DNA of 64,000 nucleotides from positions 1,488,001 to 1,552,000 of the forward strand of contig JAXLVB010000001.1 in assembly GCA_046329195.1 (NCBI GenBank). The letters are read 5' to 3'. The DNA is from JAXLVB01 sp046329195. GTDB taxonomy: Bacteria > Bacteroidota > Bacteroidia > Cytophagales > Spirosomataceae. The first letter of the stretch is position 1. Each line of letters starts with the position of its first letter. Under the pieces are notes generated by a model that saw only the letters and a program-made list of their open reading frames with translations, searched no databases and had not been told where the DNA came from. The translations under genes and the position numbers were made by a program. Shown here piece by piece: positions 43,900 through 51,598 of the stretch.

Positions 43900-44023
43900 C
43901 TGATTGCTGGACAAAACGAAGGCTTCCGATACGGAAGGCTCAAGCGAAGGTGCTAGAACTAGGTCGTAGGGGCGTATGGCATACGCCCAATAGGAGCCAA
44001 TTTATATTTTGTCCAGCAATCAG
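43900..44023. mobile_element. 124-bp MITE-like element with 17-bp TIRs and 9-bp TSD
   Basis: Perfect terminal inverted repeats CTGATTGCTGGACAAAA (43900-43916) and its complement (44007-44023) enclose 90 bp with no coding capacity. The element is bracketed by the direct repeat TCCGCAAGC at 43891-43899 and 44024-44032, an exact 9-bp target-site duplication. Inside are a small palindrome (CTTCCG/CGGAAG, 43923-43937) and a partial copy of the 27-bp palindromic repeat also found at 36533-36559. It must be moved by a transposase encoded elsewhere. It sits 36 bp upstream of the folA start. The 9-bp duplication is found with several IS families, so I do not assign one. Confidence 0.88.
43966..43988 (+). 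repeat. Second copy of the GTAGGGGCGTAT palindromic repeat
   Basis: GTAGGGGCGTATGGCATACGCCC lies inside the MITE. It matches the 5' 23 bases of the repeat at 36533-36559 at almost every position, with the final CTAC lost (CCAATAG instead). It is either a passenger of the element or the source of the dispersed copy. Confidence 0.65.
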
Positions 44024-44059
44024 TCCGCAAGCATAAATCCCCAATCCGATAAAACCACT

Positions 44060-44551
44060 ATGCAACTATCCATTATGGCCGCAATGGGTCAAAATCGAGT
44101 TATTGGCAATCAGGGACGCCTCCCTTGGCCACCAATGCCAGCCGATTGGACGCATTTACACAAGGTCTGTCAGGGAAAAAAAATGATAATGGGGCGTAAA
44201 AGCTACGATACTCCCGACCGTATTTCGTCAGCAACAGGTAATGTTGTGATTAGTCGTCAGCCCAATTACCCGCTCGAAAAGGGCTTTATCCAAGCCAATA
44301 GTCTGCCCCAAGCCTTGGCTATGTTGCATGACGAAGTCGAAGTTTTTGTGATGGGTGGCGAAGAAATCTACAGACAAGCCCTGCCGTATGTAGAGGTTAT
44401 CCATCTGACAATAGTACAAGGTGTTTTTGAAGGCGATGCCTTTTTTCCTGAATTTGAAGATCTATTCACACTTGTTAGCGAAGCGCATTTCCCTGCCGAC
44501 AGCGATAACCCCTTTGCGTACTCGTTTTTGGTATATATGCGAGCAACTTAA
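44060..44551 (+). CDS. folA: Dihydrofolate reductase
   Basis: A 163-residue DHFR. The family opening MQLSIMAAMGQNRVIG sets the start at 44060; the open frame continues 51 bp upstream into the mobile element, but those residues (encoded by the TIR and target site) are not part of the enzyme. Active-site marks: GRLPWPPMPADWTHL (acidic residue Asp at the folate site), MIMGRKSYDT, the NADPH-binding NVVISRQ and VFVMGGEEIYRQALP. It reduces dihydrofolate to tetrahydrofolate in the cytoplasm. The usual neighbour thyA is absent. Its promoter must lie either upstream of the mobile element or within it; TTATATTTTG at the element's right end (44002-44011) is close to a -7 box but with the wrong spacing. 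Confidence 0.92.
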   Translation: MQLSIMAAMGQNRVIGNQGRLPWPPMPADWTHLHKVCQGKKMIMGRKSYDTPDRISSATGNVVISRQPNYPLEKGFIQANSLPQALAMLHDEVEVFVMGGEEIYRQALPYVEVIHLTIVQGVFEGDAFFPEFEDLFTLVSEAHFPADSDNPFAYSFLVYMRAT

Positions 44552-44589
44552 ACACACAAGAATTTGATAATCTGACTTTTATCAGGTGC

Positions 44590-45186
44590 CTATTCAAAAA
44601 TCCACTTCTCTTTGATGAGGGTAAGCGCTACCCCTGCCACCATGCCCGACACAACGAGCGTCCAGTCGTGTTTGCGTACACGGAGAATGTCTATAAACAA
44701 AAAGGCCAAGCTCAACACCAGCAGTACAATGATAATTTGGCCGATTTCGAGACCGACGTTAAAGGCAAACAAAGGAGTCAAAATACTCTCTTCTCGGCCA
44801 AGCAAACTTCGGAGGTAATTAGAAAAACCCATACCGTGAATGAGGCCAAATACCATAGCCATCGGATAGCGAGCCTTTGAATTTTGCTCCTTTTGAAACA
44901 ACCCCTCTGTATTTTTCTGAAAGAAATTAAGTACTGCCGTGGCCAATATGGTTATCGGAATCAAAAACTCTATTAAATCAGTGCTGTACTCAATGACTTT
45001 GAGCGTGGCCAGCGCCAAGGTGATAGAATGCCCCAGCGTAAAGGCTGTGACCAATACCAGCACCTGACGCCAGTCTTTGAAGCGATAAATAGCACAAAGC
45101 GCCACTACAAACAAAATATGGTCGTAGCCGTTGAGATCTGTGATATGGTCGAAGCCGAGTTGTAAATAAATATAAAAGTCAGACAT
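44590..45186 (-). CDS. HupE/UreJ family membrane protein
   Basis: A 198-residue inner-membrane protein with about six hydrophobic segments. I start at ATG 45186 (MSDFYIYLQLGFDHITDLNGYDH); the frame opens at 45201. The family signature is present: GFDHITDLNGYDHILFVVAL near the N-terminus, FTLGHSITLALATL in the next helix and FGLIHGMGFSNYL in the middle, with conserved His and Asp that resemble metal-transport residues. HupE and UreJ relatives import nickel for hydrogenase or urease; Bacteroidota have many stand-alone members with no nickel enzyme nearby, as here. Transport of nickel or another divalent metal is the best guess. It has a -7 box at 45215-45222 on the minus strand. Confidence 0.88.
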   Translation of the reverse strand: MSDFYIYLQLGFDHITDLNGYDHILFVVALCAIYRFKDWRQVLVLVTAFTLGHSITLALATLKVIEYSTDLIEFLIPITILATAVLNFFQKNTEGLFQKEQNSKARYPMAMVFGLIHGMGFSNYLRSLLGREESILTPLFAFNVGLEIGQIIIVLLVLSLAFLFIDILRVRKHDWTLVVSGMVAGVALTLIKEKWIFE

Positions 45187-45214
45187 GTGATAAGGCGGCA
45201 ATAAGATGAACCAA

Positions 45215-45222
45215 CAAAATTA
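45215..45222 (-). promoter_or_regulatory. -7 box of the HupE/UreJ gene
   Basis: On the minus strand this reads TAATTTTG, a perfect -7 box, 28 bp upstream of the ATG at 45186. It is back to back with the GMC promoter boxes at 45236-45256. Confidence 0.6.
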
Positions 45223-45235
45223 CGAGGAATCTCTG

Positions 45236-45256
45236 TAGTTTTGGGCTATATTTTTG
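45236..45256 (+). promoter_or_regulatory. Two -7 boxes of the GMC oxidoreductase gene
   Basis: TAGTTTTG (45236-45243) and TATTTTTG (45249-45256) are both perfect -7 boxes, 13 bp apart. The second overlaps a TTG at 45254 that opens the long frame, so translation must begin downstream, at ATG 45347. Confidence 0.5.
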
Positions 45257-45346
45257 TACAAAAGCGGCTTTTTCTATTACTTTTCAGGAAATTTTCGTGT
45301 AAGCCCTTTTATCCCAACAAGTCTCTGTTCAAAACGCAACAAATCC

Positions 45347-46960
45347 ATGAAATTTGACTTCATCATCGTTGGCGCAGGCTCTGCTGGCTGCGTATTGGCT
45401 CATCGCCTGTCCGAAAACCCAGCAAACCAAGTACTTTTGCTGGAGGCAGGTGGTCCTGACAAAAAACTGGAAATAGGTATTCCGGGAGCGTATGCTAAGC
45501 TACACCGCACCGAAGTGGATTGGGGCTTTTCGACCGAACCACAAGAACACGTTTTGAACCGCAGGATTTACTTGCCCCGAGGCAAAACTTTGGGTGGGTG
45601 TAGTTCTACCAATGCAATGGCGTATGTGCGAGGCAACCGTGCCGACTATGATGAATGGGCCGCTTTGGGTAACGAAGGCTGGGGCTACAACGATGTGCTG
45701 TCGTACTTTATTAAATCGGAACATAATGAGCAAATCGAGCAGTTGGATGCTCGTTATCATGGTCAACAAGGCCCACTCAATGTCACTTTTGCCAAAGTGT
45801 ATCGTACTCCCATTGCACCAGCTTTTGTAGAAGCCTGCAAACTGGCGGGTATTCCCGAAAACAACGACTACAACGGCGCCGAGCAAAAAGGTACGGGTTA
45901 TTTTCAGTTTACCATCAAAGACCAAAAGCGTCATAGTACTGCCGATGCTTTCTTAAAGCCCATTCTGACTCGCCCTAATCTCAAAGTCGTAACCAGAGCA
46001 CAAGTCAAGCAGATTTTGATAGAAAACGACCGAGCCGTTGGTGTCGAATACCTGACGGGTAAAACTAGCACTGAAAAAGTATATGCTACCAAAGAAGTGG
46101 TCTTGTCGGCAGGGGCTTTTCAGTCGCCGCAGTTGTTACTGTTATCAGGAATCGGTGATGCCGACGAACTCAAAAAGTATGGAATTGCTACCAAAAAACA
46201 CCTGCCTGGCGTTGGCAAAAACCTGCAAGACCACCTCTTTACCAATGTTAGTAGCCTGTGTTTGGTCAAAAATGCTTCGGCCAACCATACGCTGCCGCCG
46301 TTGAATCAGCTCAAGTACTTGCTTCAGTACGTTTTTACCAAAAAAGGACCGTTCACCATCAGCCCACTCGAAGCCTATTCGTTTTGGAAAATCACGGATA
46401 GCCCAGACCCCGTTGATTTGCAATTTCATTTTGCCCCCATTCACATGAACGAGGGCTACGACTGCGATTTTTATGACATTAATACCTTCCCTCGCACCGA
46501 TGGCTTTACTATTTTGCCCACTTTACTCAAGCCTCAAAGCGTTGGTTATTTGGGGCTACGGTCGGCCAACCCTACCGACAGCCCTCTGATACAGCCCAAC
46601 TTTTTGTCGGCAGAGGCTGACTTGAAACTGATGGTCGAAGGCTCCAAACTAGCTATTCAACTCTTAGAATCATCAGCTTTTGATCATTTGCGCAAAGCGT
46701 TGGTGTCTCCTCCACATCGGCAGTCAGACGACGAAATCGCCCAACATATTAAGCGAGTAGTCGAAACGGTCTATCACCCCGTAGGAACCTGCAAAATGGG
46801 TACCGACGAAATGGCCGTAGTGGACTCCCAACTCCGTGTACACGGCATAGAAGGCTTGCGAGTAGCCGACGCCTCCATCATGCCTCGTATTGTGTCGGGC
46901 AATACCAACGCCCCAGTCATTATGATAGGCGAGAAAGCGGCAGCTATGATGTTGGGATAA
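45347..46960 (+). CDS. GMC-family FAD oxidoreductase (choline/alcohol dehydrogenase-like)
   Basis: A 537-residue flavoprotein. The start at 45347 yields MKFDFIIVGAGSAGCVLAHR, the usual dinucleotide-binding N-terminus; the longer frame starts within a promoter. GMC signatures are GKTLGGCSSTNAMAYVRGN (about residue 80) and GAFQSPQLLLLSGIG (about residue 255). The C-terminal FAD region has the catalytic histidine in YHPVGTCKMG and a second active-site residue in SGNTNAPVIMIGEKAA. It oxidises a primary alcohol, such as choline or a fatty or aromatic alcohol, to the aldehyde. It lacks a signal peptide. No betaine aldehyde dehydrogenase or osmotic genes are adjacent, so a choline role is not supported. 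Single-gene unit. Confidence 0.9.
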   Translation: MKFDFIIVGAGSAGCVLAHRLSENPANQVLLLEAGGPDKKLEIGIPGAYAKLHRTEVDWGFSTEPQEHVLNRRIYLPRGKTLGGCSSTNAMAYVRGNRADYDEWAALGNEGWGYNDVLSYFIKSEHNEQIEQLDARYHGQQGPLNVTFAKVYRTPIAPAFVEACKLAGIPENNDYNGAEQKGTGYFQFTIKDQKRHSTADAFLKPILTRPNLKVVTRAQVKQILIENDRAVGVEYLTGKTSTEKVYATKEVVLSAGAFQSPQLLLLSGIGDADELKKYGIATKKHLPGVGKNLQDHLFTNVSSLCLVKNASANHTLPPLNQLKYLLQYVFTKKGPFTISPLEAYSFWKITDSPDPVDLQFHFAPIHMNEGYDCDFYDINTFPRTDGFTILPTLLKPQSVGYLGLRSANPTDSPLIQPNFLSAEADLKLMVEGSKLAIQLLESSAFDHLRKALVSPPHRQSDDEIAQHIKRVVETVYHPVGTCKMGTDEMAVVDSQLRVHGIEGLRVADASIMPRIVSGNTNAPVIMIGEKAAAMMLG

Positions 46961-47011
46961 GTGGCAACTCTTAATGGAATTTTTAAACTTATGATGTGAG
47001 CAAAACGCCAT

Positions 47012-47833
47012 ATGTACTACATTCAACGTGTTTTTATCATCACTTTCGCCTTAATATCGTTAGGCACAAGCGCTCAATCGAAAGCAAAGTTTAAAGTCAT
47101 TGCCTTTTTCACAGCCCAAAACGACCGTGCACACATTAGCTTTGTTAACGAAGCCAATCGTTGGTTTCCGACTATAGCCAAGCAATATCAGTTTGGCTAC
47201 GACACCACCTCTAATTGGAACAACCTAAATGCTAAATTTCTATCTAATTATCAGGTAGTTATGTTCTTAGACACTCGCCCCGAAGCACCTGCACAGCGTG
47301 AGGCTTTTCAGAAATTTATGGACAACGGAGGCGCTTGGATAGGCTTTCACTTTGCGGCATTTGCCCTTACCCCCTCAAAGTACAACCAAGATTGGGATTG
47401 GTACCACAATCAGTTTATCGGCGCCGGACAATACAAAAGCAACACATGGCGACCCACTTCGGCCATCTTGCGAGTAGAGAATCCGAATCACCCTGTTACC
47501 AGCAAGCTGCCTGTCACCTTCAAAACTACACCCAATGAATGGTACCGTTGGGAAAAAGACCTCCGCACTAATCCTGACATCAGTATTTTGGCCTCGATTG
47601 ATTCGACTAGTTTTCCACTGGGGACGGGTCCTAAGCCTCACGAGATTTGGCACAGCGGTTATTATCCTGTGGTCTGGACCAACAAAAAATATCGGATGCT
47701 GTATGTAAACATGGGGCACAACGACATTGACTACGAAGGCAAAACCAACCGAGAATTGTCGTTTACTTTTGAAAGTGAGCCCCAAAATCAATTGATTATC
47801 AATGCCTTGATGTGGCTTGGGAAGAAGAAGTAA
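47012..47833 (+). CDS. Secreted ThuA domain protein
   Basis: A 273-residue exported protein. The signal peptide is MYYIQRVFIITFALISLGTSAQ. The ThuA fold (glutamine amidotransferase-like) is seen in KVIAFFTAQNDRAHISFV, then VVMFLDTRPEAPAQREAF, then the block NGGAWIGFHFAAFAL and the late YPVVWTNKKYRMLYVNMGHN. ThuA domains occur in trehalose and other sugar utilisation clusters and in secreted sugar-binding or hydrolytic proteins of Bacteroidota; the catalytic role is unclear because the nucleophilic cysteine of true amidotransferases is missing. It follows the GMC gene by 51 bp on the same strand and may be co-transcribed. A strong terminator follows. Confidence 0.88.
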   Translation: MYYIQRVFIITFALISLGTSAQSKAKFKVIAFFTAQNDRAHISFVNEANRWFPTIAKQYQFGYDTTSNWNNLNAKFLSNYQVVMFLDTRPEAPAQREAFQKFMDNGGAWIGFHFAAFALTPSKYNQDWDWYHNQFIGAGQYKSNTWRPTSAILRVENPNHPVTSKLPVTFKTTPNEWYRWEKDLRTNPDISILASIDSTSFPLGTGPKPHEIWHSGYYPVVWTNKKYRMLYVNMGHNDIDYEGKTNRELSFTFESEPQNQLIINALMWLGKKK

Positions 47834-47842
47834 CCTCAAAAA

Positions 47843-47875
47843 AGAAGTTCCACTTTACAGAAAGTGGAACTTCTA
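47843..47875 (+). terminator. Terminator after the ThuA gene
   Basis: A perfect 14-bp stem (47843-47856 with 47861-47874, AGAAGTTCCACTTT) and 4-nt loop (ACAG), 10 bp after the stop codon. T-rich at the 3' end. A weaker imperfect hairpin (47885-47905) follows and may serve ndk from the other strand. Confidence 0.85.
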
Positions 47876-47959
47876 CTATTGCTGGATAGACCGAGGTCAT
47901 CTATCCACCGATATGAATACTCTTATTTGGAGTAATCTGTCAAATAACCAATACGAAAC

Positions 47960-48376
47960 TTAAAACTCTTCGGTTTTTGCAAAGAAAAACGAGCCTTCAA
48001 TAGCAGCATTTTCGTCAGAATCAGAGCCGTGAACAGCATTGGCTTCAATTGACTTAGCATACAGCTTGCGGATGGTACCCTCTTCGGCGTTGGCAGGGTT
48101 GGTAGCACCAATCAATTTACGAAAATCAGCTACGGCGTTTTCTTTCTCCAAAATAATAGCTGTAATAGGCCCAGAAGACATGTATTGGCACAAATCTCCG
48201 TAGAACGGACGCTCTTTGTGTACAGCATAAAACTGTCCGGCACGCTCGGGAGTAAGGAGCGTTTTCTTCATGGCAACAAGGCGGAAACCAGCCTCTTCAA
48301 TCATTTTGATGATGGCTCCTGTGTAACCCGCTTCGGTTGCATCAGGCTTAATCATCGTGAAAGTTCTGTTTGACAT
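47960..48376 (-). CDS. ndk: Nucleoside diphosphate kinase
   Basis: A 138-residue NDK. Seen: the N-terminal TFTMIKPDATEAGYTG with Lys10, the active-site His116 in ANAVHGSDSDENA and the C-terminal EGSFFFAKTEEF. It transfers the gamma-phosphate of ATP to other nucleoside diphosphates by a phosphohistidine intermediate, keeping NTP and dNTP pools balanced in the cytoplasm. Length is exactly that of bacterial enzymes. It is divergent from the DHH phosphoesterase gene across 177 bp, and each gene has its own perfect -7 box, so the two nucleotide-metabolism genes share a regulatory spacer. Confidence 0.95.
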   Translation of the reverse strand: MSNRTFTMIKPDATEAGYTGAIIKMIEEAGFRLVAMKKTLLTPERAGQFYAVHKERPFYGDLCQYMSSGPITAIILEKENAVADFRKLIGATNPANAEEGTIRKLYAKSIEANAVHGSDSDENAAIEGSFFFAKTEEF

Positions 48377-48434
48377 AGTTGTAGTTTCAAGTTCCAGAGG
48401 TCATCATGTAGCCTCTTGGGGTTGATTTTGCCCG

Positions 48435-48442
48435 CAAAAGTA
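48435..48442 (-). promoter_or_regulatory. -7 box of ndk
   Basis: On the minus strand this reads TACTTTTG, a perfect -7 box, 58 bp upstream of the ATG at 48376. Confidence 0.6.
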
Positions 48443-48480
48443 CGGAATTCTTGGCAACTTCGTTGCCCAAGGCCCTAAAC

Positions 48481-48515
48481 TTTGCAGGAAATGTCGTGTT
48501 TTTTGCGTACCTTTG
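48481..48515 (+). promoter_or_regulatory. Promoter of the DHH phosphoesterase gene
   Basis: A TTTG at 48481-48484, a 23-nt spacer and a perfect TACCTTTG at 48508-48515 make a full Bacteroidota promoter, 38 bp before the ATG at 48554. Confidence 0.7.
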
Positions 48516-48553
48516 CGCCTCATTTGTAAATACAAAGGCATTTAAAACCACCC

Positions 48554-49570
48554 ATGCAACGACTTGACGAGCTGAAAGCATTGCTTAGTAGCCCCAAAAG
48601 GGTGGTTATTACAACCCATCATAAACCCGACGCTGATGCCCTCGGGTCGTCGTTAGGGCTGGCAGGGTACCTCCAAAAGAAAAACCACATCGTTAAGGTC
48701 ATCACTCCCTCAGATTATCCTAAGTTTTTGAACTGGATGTCTGGTAATGAGGATGTTATTGAATATTCGGACAAGACAAAGGCAACGATTGAGGAATTGA
48801 TTCAGGAGGCTGAACTCATTTTTTGTCTTGATTTTAATGCCCTGTCTCGTATTCACGAAATGGGCGATATGGTCAAGAACGCTCCTGCTGCCAAAGTGAT
48901 GATTGACCATCATCTCAAGCCAGAAGATTTTGCCGATTTTGTGTATTCAGAACCCTCAGCAGCGGCTACCGCACAGTTGATTTTTAACTTCATAGAGCTT
49001 TGTGGCGATGCCGATTTGATGGATGTTGCTATGGGCGAATGCCTGTATGCAGGTATTTTGACCGATACGGGCGCTTTTAAGTATCCAAGCACCACACCCG
49101 AAGTTCATTACATTGCGGCTGCCCTCATGCGGCTTGGCGTGAATACCAATCGAGTACATCGGCTGATTTACGACAATACTTCTGTAGAACGATTACGGTT
49201 TTTGGGGTACGTTCTATCAAAAAAATTGGTAGTTTTGCCTGAATATCGAGTAGCATATATAGCCGTTACCAAAGAAGAATTGAAGCGATTTAGTTCTCAA
49301 ACCGGCGATACCGAAGGGGTTGTCAACTATGCGCTTTCGATTGAAGGCATGGTCATGGCTGCCTTGCTCGTGGATCGAAGCGACATGATTAAAATCTCGT
49401 TCCGCTCTGTTGACGAGTTTTCGGTCAGTGATTTTGCCCGAAACCATTTCGACGGTGGCGGTCACAAAAACGCATCAGGCGGAAAGTCGTATCTGAGCTT
49501 AGACGAAACCGTACAGAAATTTGTATCGTTGCTACCTTTTTACAAAGACGAATTGTTGAGCGTATTATAA
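48554..49570 (+). CDS. DHH-family oligoribonuclease/pAp phosphatase (NrnA-like)
   Basis: A 338-residue DHH/DHHA1 phosphoesterase. Metal ligands are seen in ITTHHKPDADALGSS (His22, His23, Asp26, Asp28), LDFNALSRI, the name-giving MIDHHLKPEDF (Asp118-His119-His120) and the late substrate loop FDGGGHKNASGG. This layout is that of NrnA, which degrades 2-5-nt RNAs and dephosphorylates 3'-phosphoadenosine-5'-phosphate; Bacteroidota lack Orn and use such enzymes. Mn-dependent and cytoplasmic. It has its own promoter and diverges from ndk. The FKBP gene 111 bp downstream on the same strand may be partly co-transcribed, as no terminator is seen between them. Confidence 0.9.
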   Translation: MQRLDELKALLSSPKRVVITTHHKPDADALGSSLGLAGYLQKKNHIVKVITPSDYPKFLNWMSGNEDVIEYSDKTKATIEELIQEAELIFCLDFNALSRIHEMGDMVKNAPAAKVMIDHHLKPEDFADFVYSEPSAAATAQLIFNFIELCGDADLMDVAMGECLYAGILTDTGAFKYPSTTPEVHYIAAALMRLGVNTNRVHRLIYDNTSVERLRFLGYVLSKKLVVLPEYRVAYIAVTKEELKRFSSQTGDTEGVVNYALSIEGMVMAALLVDRSDMIKISFRSVDEFSVSDFARNHFDGGGHKNASGGKSYLSLDETVQKFVSLLPFYKDELLSVL

Positions 49571-49681
49571 CCTATTGAACCCGTTCAGCAGATGATTCAT
49601 AAATGTGCTCTTAACCAGTAACTAATAACAACCTCAGGTGCTTACCTCTAGCAATAAGCAAATCAGAAAACCATCCAAACA

Positions 49682-50545
49682 ATGTTTAAAAAACTCACTA
49701 TAGTTACGTTATTCAGCCTTGTATGTTGGGCTTGTGACCAAAACAAAATTAACGTAACCGACACTGGATTGAAGTATCGTTTTTACGAACACGACGATAA
49801 AGGCCGCAAAGCCAAATTAGGCGAAATCCTGACCGTTCACCTCGAACTCAAAGCCACCAGCCCGAAAGATACCGTTTTGCGTAGTACCTACAAAGAAAAT
49901 GCCCCTCTCAAAGTAGTATTGCAACCTTCGGCATTCAAAGGAAGTTTTGAAGAAGGCTTGGCAATGTTGGCCAAAGGCGACAGCGCTACGTTCTTTATCC
50001 CAGCCGACTCGTTGTTTGGCAAGGCCATGCAGCCACTTCCACCCTATGTGGCAAAAGGCTCTGATTTGGCCTTCACAGTAAAAGTATTGAGCATTCAGAA
50101 CCGAGAAGAGTTCGAAAAAGATATGACTAAACAGCGGGAAGTACAAAAAGGCATCGATGCCAAACTACTTGCTGATTTCTTGGCCAAAAACAACATCAAG
50201 AATGCACAGTCATCGCCTTCGGGTTTGTACTATGTCATCACGCAAGAAGGGTCGGGCGCTTCGCCTGCCAAAGGAGATTCCGTGACGGTGCGCTACACAG
50301 GCAAACTCCTAAACGGTAAGGTGTTTGACTCTAACGTAGCCGAAGGCATCAAGTTTCCGGTAGGTGTAGGTTGGGTGATTCCGGGTTGGGACGAAGGTCT
50401 GATGAAACTCAAAAAAGGTGCTAAGGCAACCTTGTATATTCCGTCGGCATTGGCTTATGGTAGCGAAGGGGCTAGTGGCGCTATTCCTCCGAATGCTGCC
50501 TTGGTCTTTGATGTAGAATTAGTCGATTTCACGAAGAAAAAATAA
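49682..50545 (+). CDS. FKBP-type peptidyl-prolyl isomerase lipoprotein, copy 1
   Basis: A 287-residue envelope lipoprotein (signal MFKKLTIVTLFSLVCWAC, lipobox CWAC) with two FKBP-like domains. The N-terminal one (about 30-135) is divergent. The C-terminal one (about 175-287) is a complete FKBP with its active-site aromatic and acidic residues: VRYTGKLLNGKVFDSN (Tyr, Phe, Asp), VIPGWDEGL (Trp), ALAYGSEGASGAIPPN (Tyr) and ALVFDVELVDF (Phe). It should catalyse proline isomerisation in folding of exported proteins. It is the first of three tandem paralogues. The spacer to the next copy is 102 bp with a weak hairpin. Confidence 0.9.
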   Translation: MFKKLTIVTLFSLVCWACDQNKINVTDTGLKYRFYEHDDKGRKAKLGEILTVHLELKATSPKDTVLRSTYKENAPLKVVLQPSAFKGSFEEGLAMLAKGDSATFFIPADSLFGKAMQPLPPYVAKGSDLAFTVKVLSIQNREEFEKDMTKQREVQKGIDAKLLADFLAKNNIKNAQSSPSGLYYVITQEGSGASPAKGDSVTVRYTGKLLNGKVFDSNVAEGIKFPVGVGWVIPGWDEGLMKLKKGAKATLYIPSALAYGSEGASGAIPPNAALVFDVELVDFTKKK

Positions 50546-50587
50546 GCGTTGACTATGCTAAGCATCGGCTTCTGAACGTTTACCAAT

Positions 50588-50616
50588 AGGGTTGGGTTTT
50601 TACACCTAACCCTTTT
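50588..50616 (+). terminator. Weak hairpin between FKBP copies 1 and 2
   Basis: An AGGGTT / AACCCT stem (50588-50593 with 50608-50613) with imperfect inner pairing and a short T-run. It may attenuate read-through into the second copy rather than end the transcript. Confidence 0.5.
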
Positions 50617-50647
50617 GATTAGTAACAAGGAAAAGAAAATAGGTAGG

Positions 50648-51538
50648 ATGATGAAAAGTTACTTAATGATTGCTTTGCTAGGCTTGGTAGGATTGTTGGG
50701 GTGTAAACTCGAATCAGAAGACCAAACAAAAGCAACTGACAACGAAAATGAAATCCAAAACTACTTTAAAGCCCGTGGGATTACGCCTCAAAAGAGTAAT
50801 ACTGGGCTTTATTATGTGATTACACCGGGTACAGGTACTCGCAGCCCTCAAAAATATGACGACGTAGCCATCCACTATGTGTTGTATCGGATGGATGGGC
50901 TCAAGTTGGATAGTACGTCGCTCAAACTCAATAAGCCAGACTATTTCCCGTTTGGCATTGGTTACAAGCTACCAGGGCTCGAAGAAGGGCTTGCCTACAT
51001 GAAAGAAGGTGACAAAGCTACCCTCCTGTTGCCCAACTATTTGGCCTTTGGGAGTCAAATTTTTGATATTTTGCCAGCGTATTCGGTTGTGAGGTATGAA
51101 GTTACGCTCGTTTCGACCCGTACCGAAGAAGAACGTATCAATGAGTTTATTGCTAAAAATAAACTCACTGTTGACGAAACAACTAGTTCGGGAGTTCGTA
51201 TCGTTCGTACCTTAAAGAACCCTACGGGTGCCGACCTGAAGTCAGGTCAGCTCATCACGATGAATTACACCGGTTCGTTAATGCGAGACATCCGTAAGCT
51301 GGTCAATGGCCAGTACGCCTACGACCCTGTGTTTGGCTCAGGCAGTTTGTCGTTTGGGTTGGGTTTGGGAACCGTTGTGAAAGGCATTGACGAAGCCATA
51401 GCTAAACTTAAAGTAGGCGAAAAAGCGAAATTGATTATTCCGGCAGCGGCTGGATATGCCGAAAAAGGCGTTAGCGATGCGGGCATTCCTCCCTACACTA
51501 CCTTGGTATTTGATGTTGAAATCGTAAGTGCTAAATAA
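50648..51538 (+). CDS. FKBP-type lipoprotein, copy 2 (diverged active site)
   Basis: A 296-residue lipoprotein. The start at 50648 (second Met at 50651 possible) gives MMKSYLMIALLGLVGLLGC with lipobox LLGC; the frame opens earlier at a TTG that makes no signal peptide. It has two FKBP-like domains (about 35-155 and 165-296). In the second, the active site differs from copy 1: the KVFDSN region is replaced by a longer insertion (RDIRKLVNGQYAYDPVFGSG) and the tryptophan position is isoleucine (VVKGIDEAI). It may be a chaperone or binding protein more than an isomerase. It shares the opening pattern TGLYYVITPGTGTRSPQ with copy 3, showing a recent relationship. Confidence 0.85.
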   Translation: MMKSYLMIALLGLVGLLGCKLESEDQTKATDNENEIQNYFKARGITPQKSNTGLYYVITPGTGTRSPQKYDDVAIHYVLYRMDGLKLDSTSLKLNKPDYFPFGIGYKLPGLEEGLAYMKEGDKATLLLPNYLAFGSQIFDILPAYSVVRYEVTLVSTRTEEERINEFIAKNKLTVDETTSSGVRIVRTLKNPTGADLKSGQLITMNYTGSLMRDIRKLVNGQYAYDPVFGSGSLSFGLGLGTVVKGIDEAIAKLKVGEKAKLIIPAAAGYAEKGVSDAGIPPYTTLVFDVEIVSAK

Positions 51539-51598
51539 AAGAGGAGTCAGATAAGGCTACTAACCTAGCCTTTTATGTCGTTTCCTCCCCTTGTTTGT

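Noticed and set aside
44009..44059. N-terminal extension of dihydrofolate reductase from a TTG
   Set aside because: The extension is encoded by the mobile element's terminal repeat and target site; the family N-terminus starts at 44060.
45347..46960. Choline dehydrogenase (betA) by name
   Set aside because: GMC sequence alone does not set the substrate, and no betaine pathway gene is adjacent.
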